The position numbers and the translations under genes are program-made. The notes under the pieces were generated by a model, which was not told the DNA's origin, ran no database searches, and was given only the letters and a program-made list of their open reading frames with translations. A stretch of DNA of 64,000 nt, from positions 13,893,001 through 13,957,000 of the forward strand of contig OY987266.1 of NCBI GenBank assembly GCA_963920665.1. Direction: 5' to 3'. This stretch comes from Straminergon stramineum. Its lineage: Eukaryota; Streptophyta; Bryopsida; Hypnales; Calliergonaceae. Below are positions 60,286 to 64,000 of this stretch, in pieces; position 1 is the first letter of the stretch, and each line of letters starts with the position of its first letter.

Positions 60286-61117
60286 AGAAGACAACAACCA
60301 CGTTTATATCGACACCGCGAGTGGCAGGCGCAGCCTTTGATGATGTTGTGGACAACGCAAGGTGTTTTTTTGGGACATTGTCTTACAAAACAGAAGCCTC
60401 CATCATTATTTGCAATCCCTATGGCAAGCACCATGAAGCATGTTTTTGTTTTTTTGCGGGAAATGGACCCTCAACCTTGGATTACAAAATAGTTGCCTTA
60501 AAACATTGGCTCCTAGGCCTAGAACTTTGTGTAGCAGAAGAACATGCAATCCATAATGAAATTTTTTATTCTAACCATGTCTTACAAGCTAGCTTTATCT
60601 TGTACATGTGGGGTGTGTCATGTCTACTTTGCGCGTTTGCCAATGTCCCATCTGAACACAGCATGCCTTGCCGTTGACAACACATGTAGCAGCATTGTAC
60701 TTCACTGACTTGTATTGCTTGTTTCCTCAGATGTTCTACCATGCAAGTGATGTTGTTTGTGTTGTTCACGACAACATTGTTGCACCCTTAGGGTGACATA
60801 TTTGGTGAACCCTTGTCATTTGAGATGCTCTAAAAAACGTAGGAATCACCAATGGTCTTCCAGGAAGATGTCTTTTTTGACATCCAAAAGCACAAAAAAG
60901 ACTACATGCTGAAATCATCAAAGTTGTTATTGACATCCATGCTAACATTGTGCCAAAAAATCTTGTCCTTACAACTGACTTCTTGAACATACCTTGCTGT
61001 CTACAGCACTTGTATAAGAACACGAGGTCGTCCAACTTGACGTCCTCAAAAACATGCTCGCATCATAAAGAACGTCACCCTAAACATGACGTACCACCCA
61101 AGAAATTGTTTGTACTT

Positions 61118-61290
61118 GTCCACGTCAGCGAAGTCCACGTCAGCAAATTAGGCATCCATGTCACTTTTTATTGGGGTCCACGTCAATGGCCATGTCAGCT
61201 ACGGGCTGGATGGGAAAACAAACAAACGTGGCACTTCCCGCTGAATTGTTGCTTACGTGGTGCTGAGGTGTCAGCCACATGGCACATTTT
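61118..61290. repeat. Right subterminal motif cluster of the CACTA element
   Basis: CCACGTCAGC, ACGTCAATGG, ATGTCAGCTA and GTGTCAGCCAC occur within 170 bases. Related words at 42735 (AACGTCAGCTAAGACG) and 42823 (CCACGTCAGCCAC) mark the left end. Such clusters are expected binding sites for the element's accessory protein. Confidence 0.5.
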
Positions 61291-61495
61291 TGGGACTTTG
61301 GAACACCATGTTTGGAGTGATGTCAAAAAAAAACGAGGCCAAATTGAGCATGTTCTTTGAGATTTTAGCACATTTTTTGCCCGTCATTTATAACGAATTT
61401 TAGGAGACATCTACATTGATTTTTGACGCGTCAAAATGAACATCTACACCTGTTTTTTTCAACGTCACAATATAGTCTGTTTTCTTATAGTGCAT

Positions 61496-62028
61496 ATACA
61501 TGGAGTCCACAACTCAAAATCTATAACTTCCATTTCTCTATCAATTCCTAAAGTATTCTTTTGAGTACCTTTTTATGATGTTTTTTCCCAAATTATAAAT
61601 CTCAAGAAGAGTCCATACATTCACAAGGTGAAGGGCATGGGAATGTTGTCATTTACAATATGTTCAAACCATATGTTAAAATACTGAAAAATGCAACCAT
61701 ATAAACTTATATTGAAACTCTCATGAATGATGCAGCTTAAATTTATTGAGGGTTCTTTGTGTAGACTCAAAGTTACTAGAATTCTTTTTTTTAAAACACT
61801 ACACAAATTTAACAAGAAATTAACATTCACATAATTTGAAATCATCAAAATTTGTCAAAAATTCAAATGTTTGGATCCAAAGGCAATCACATTTTCATAC
61901 ACAAAAAATAAAAATAAACATTCTTGTATTTCAACAAAAATAAGGACAAAGCCTTTTTCTTCATATATCTTGGAAGAAGTACATAGTCATAAAAGAAACA
62001 AGAGCCACCTAATTTATACTCCATCCAT
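61496..62028. other. AT-rich stretch between CACTA and coiled-coil gene
   Basis: Nothing recognisable: very AT-rich, short frames only. It is the 3' flank of the minus-strand gene that ends at 62029. Confidence 0.3.
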
Positions 62029-63573
62029 TTACCCTTGTTCTTCCCTTTTCTTCTTTTCTAGTTCTATTTGGGCTCTTGCCACTCTCTCTTCCCTCTTCAA
62101 AAGAGTCAGGTCATGGTTCCACATCTTATTTTGGATCCACCACTTCTTGAACAATGACATCAACCTGATGTGTGCCTTCGGCCACGACATCTTTTCCTCC
62201 AACTTCTGTTCTAATCTTTTCACGGAAGCTAACTTCATCTTCAACTTCTCTATTTCTGTAGTGGATGACAAATCTTCAACATCCACAGACAATGAATCCG
62301 ACTGCAACGACCGGTCAATAGGATCTGCATCCTTCATCTCCTTCAAGCGGTTCAATGTCGATCTTGCCTTTTCTAGACCTCTTTTTTCAATGGCAAGGTT
62401 GTTTACTTCCATCCTACATTTTCCCATTATTGTTTGAAGTCGTTCATCCATAACAGGATTGACATTTGAACTGGAACCTCCATCTTCTCCCTTATTGAAC
62501 TTGAGGTAAAATTGTTCTAGTTGTTCCATTTCTGTTTGTTGGGCTGCCAAACGAGTTTGTCCAGCTTGAATTAGTTCTTTGAGGGTGCCCACATCCTCAA
62601 CCTGAATCTCTTGTGCGCTTCACTTCTCGATGATCTCACACTCCCTTTCTTTTTCTTCAAGATCCTTTAAAAGCATCTCCAACTCCACTTTATAGGATTC
62701 TTTCGTCCGCCGATTATTGTCTTCTCCAAGTACACCTTGATGTTCTTGTTCCATTTCACACAATCCTTCCATAGAAGGCAAATTCATCAAGGTCAGAGGA
62801 ATCTCTTCTATGGCTTCACTCTCCCCATCCAACCTATCTTCATTAATTTCTTGCAAGCGAGCTTGCACGTAATGGAACACTTCGTCATCTTCAAGACAAC
62901 GGACCCCTATCGGTTCCACAGCCATAAAAGGTTCTCCATCTGTTGGTGTGGTCCGTTGCATGTTGCCTTCTTCTGATACCACCAATGCTAAGTTTTCTTC
63001 CATTGATGTATCTTCCATCATGTCCCTAGGTTCAGGCAATGGCTCTTCATTGGAGTCCAATTCTCCAGTTGACGTTGACCAAACATAATCCTCATCTACC
63101 ACTCCTTCTATAATGTTCTTTTTGGGCCCTAGCCCATCCCGAGGATTATTTGAAGGACCCGCTCTTGGAATGTCTTTTGTAGTTGGAAGCGTGACATTCT
63201 TGGATGTCTTGAAGGTCATCCAATCTACCGTTTTCCCCAATTGTAACTCTACATATACCATTTGGCATATGCCCATTGAGACTTCGCTCCGTGGAATTTT
63301 TCGCTTTCCATACAATACTCGGTACACTTCAATACATCTCTAGACAAATGCATCATCCTTGCAGTAATGAAGATTCGCTTGGTTTTGCTTTACATAGTGA
63401 ATGTGTCGATGGTAAGGGAATAGCTTGTCGATATGGCACCAATCCACAAATAACTTGCAAGTTGTCAAGGTCCAATCAGAATTTACATGACGCCATCCCC
63501 GATATGCCTTAGCCGCTGGGTCAAGAAGGGCTCGTCATTGCTTGCTATGGTGATCTCCTTTCTTCTTCGTCAT
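62029..63573 (-). pseudogene. Decayed coiled-coil gene of unknown, probably transposon-associated, family
   Basis: A single frame runs from ATG 63573 (MTKKKGDHHSKQ) to the stop at 62029, 515 codons, broken by three in-frame stops: TGA at codon 13, TAG before RCIEVYRVLYGKRKIP, and TGA at 62620. The N-terminal 120 residues look globular (RALLDPAAKAYRGWRHVNSD, LFVDWCHIDKLFPYHRHIHY). The middle is acidic and disordered. The C-terminal third is rich in Glu/Lys/Leu heptads (LIQAGQTRLAAQQTEMEQLE, LKREERVARAQIELEKKKRE), predicting coiled coil. I do not recognise the family. Reading through the stops yields a smooth protein-like sequence, so decay is recent. The upstream TATA-like box and GC-rich array mirror those of the hAT gene, which suggests it belonged to a mobile element. 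Confidence 0.7.
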
Positions 63574-63770
63574 CTTGTCGTGTCACTCTAGCGTAAAGAG
63601 AACTAGACTTTTATTGATAATATAACCGAAGAAATGAATTCGTAAACGTGGAAGCCACAACACGTGTAGATGCCCAAACTTCCAATTGACGAATCAGCAA
63701 TCAGACACTTCAAGGTGGATGAAAGGCGTGGTGCGATGAAGGAAGTGACGACTTGGGAATCCAGTATCCC

Positions 63771-63780
63771 CTTAAATACC
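63771..63780 (-). promoter_or_regulatory. TATA-like box of the coiled-coil gene
   Basis: The minus strand reads GGTATTTAAG about 200 bases upstream of the ATG at 63573 and about 50 bases downstream of array 3. Confidence 0.35.
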
Positions 63781-63827
63781 CGAAGTTGCCTAGGGCACGT
63801 GTAGGAAGAGGGCGCGTGCAGGTCTTA

Positions 63828-64000
63828 GGCGACCGCGGGTCTGGGTTCCACTGTCCAAAAACTGCCATTCAGGAAAAATTAGAGTTTCTAGAAGGAGACC
63901 TCGGATGCAAGGTGACCACGGGTATAGGGGGGTGGTTGCATATAGGGCGACCACAGGTCTTTTCCTGGGCGACCGCAGGTAATGGGGCGACCGTGGGTAT
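63828..64000 (+). repeat. GC-rich array of GGCGACYGCGGGT motifs (array 3, runs off the window)
   Basis: Five or more copies (GGCGACCGCGGGT, GGTGACCACGGGT, GGCGACCACAGGT, GGCGACCGCAGGT, GGCGACCGTGGGT) occur in the same orientation as arrays 1 and 2. The variants differ mainly by C/T and G/A changes. The array continues past the window end. Confidence 0.85.

Larger units (their letters stand above)
42588..61492. mobile_element. Complete CACTA (En/Spm) transposon, 18,905 bp, with nested insertions
   Basis: The left terminus is CACTATAAGAAAAGCG and the right terminus read inward is CACTATAAGAAAACAG, a 13-bp perfect terminal inverted repeat. It is flanked by the 3-bp duplication CAT (42585-42587 and 61493-61495). 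Both numbers fit the CACTA superfamily. Both ends carry clustered ACGTCAGC / GACGTC-like motifs (about 42735, 42823; about 61118-61290), presumably binding sites for the element's own protein. Two divergent genes are inside: TNP2-like on the minus strand and a second gene on the plus strand. Both contain in-frame stops, so this copy probably cannot mobilise itself. Confidence 0.93.

Noticed and set aside
1..64000. tRNA, rRNA, CRISPR and bacterial-type operons
   Set aside because: Scanning by eye for tRNA T-loops, rRNA blocks and regularly spaced repeats gave none; the tandem arrays lack CRISPR-like spacer/repeat regularity and the genome is eukaryotic.

Overview
The window reads as nuclear DNA of a land plant, AT-rich outside genes. 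Evidence: split genes with GT-AG introns, a chloroplast-type ferredoxin precursor with transit peptide, a plant EUL/R40-type lectin, plant-type CACTA, hAT and Mutator-like elements, and TTTAGGG-like boxes. The purine permease resembles the UapA class best known from fungi rather than the usual flowering-plant NAT proteins. I therefore lean, without proof, towards a non-seed plant (bryophyte, lycophyte or fern).

Four host genes can be reconstructed, all on the minus strand. (1) 7875-13472: a nine-exon UapA-like nucleobase transporter of about 619 residues. (2) 19087-24077: a fourteen-exon nicalin of about 585 residues, an ER membrane protein with an M28-like fold. (3) 29006-30109: a two-exon EUL/R40 beta-trefoil lectin of 203 residues. 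(4) 32249-32743: an intronless [2Fe-2S] ferredoxin precursor. They share no obvious pathway and are separated by repeats. Exon phases close exactly for the three spliced genes.

The rest is mostly mobile DNA. Positions 1-4303 are a non-coding, repeat-filled unit with inverted subterminal arrays, carrying a 914-bp element flanked by TTAA. A 1462-bp long-TIR Mutator-like element with a 9-bp target duplication lies upstream of the transporter. A foldback element lies beyond the nicalin gene. Decayed copies of the lectin 3' end follow that gene. A 124-bp CACTA-type MITE and several tandem arrays fill 33-37 kb. A decayed hAT gene occupies 38.3-41.6 kb.

The largest object is a complete 18,905-bp CACTA transposon (42588-61492, CACTATAAGAAAA termini, CAT target duplication). 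It carries two divergent decayed genes, one TNP2-like and one second-gene-like. The TNP2-like gene is split by a 5.6-kb non-coding insertion with TG...CA ends and a 5-bp target duplication, best read as a solo LTR. That insertion contains a second TTAA-flanked element, so three transposons are nested. At 62.0-63.6 kb lies a decayed coiled-coil gene of unknown family. The hAT gene and this gene both have a TATA-like box and then a GC-rich array of a GGCGACYGCGGGT motif upstream, in the same order and orientation. This hints at a shared promoter or terminal module.
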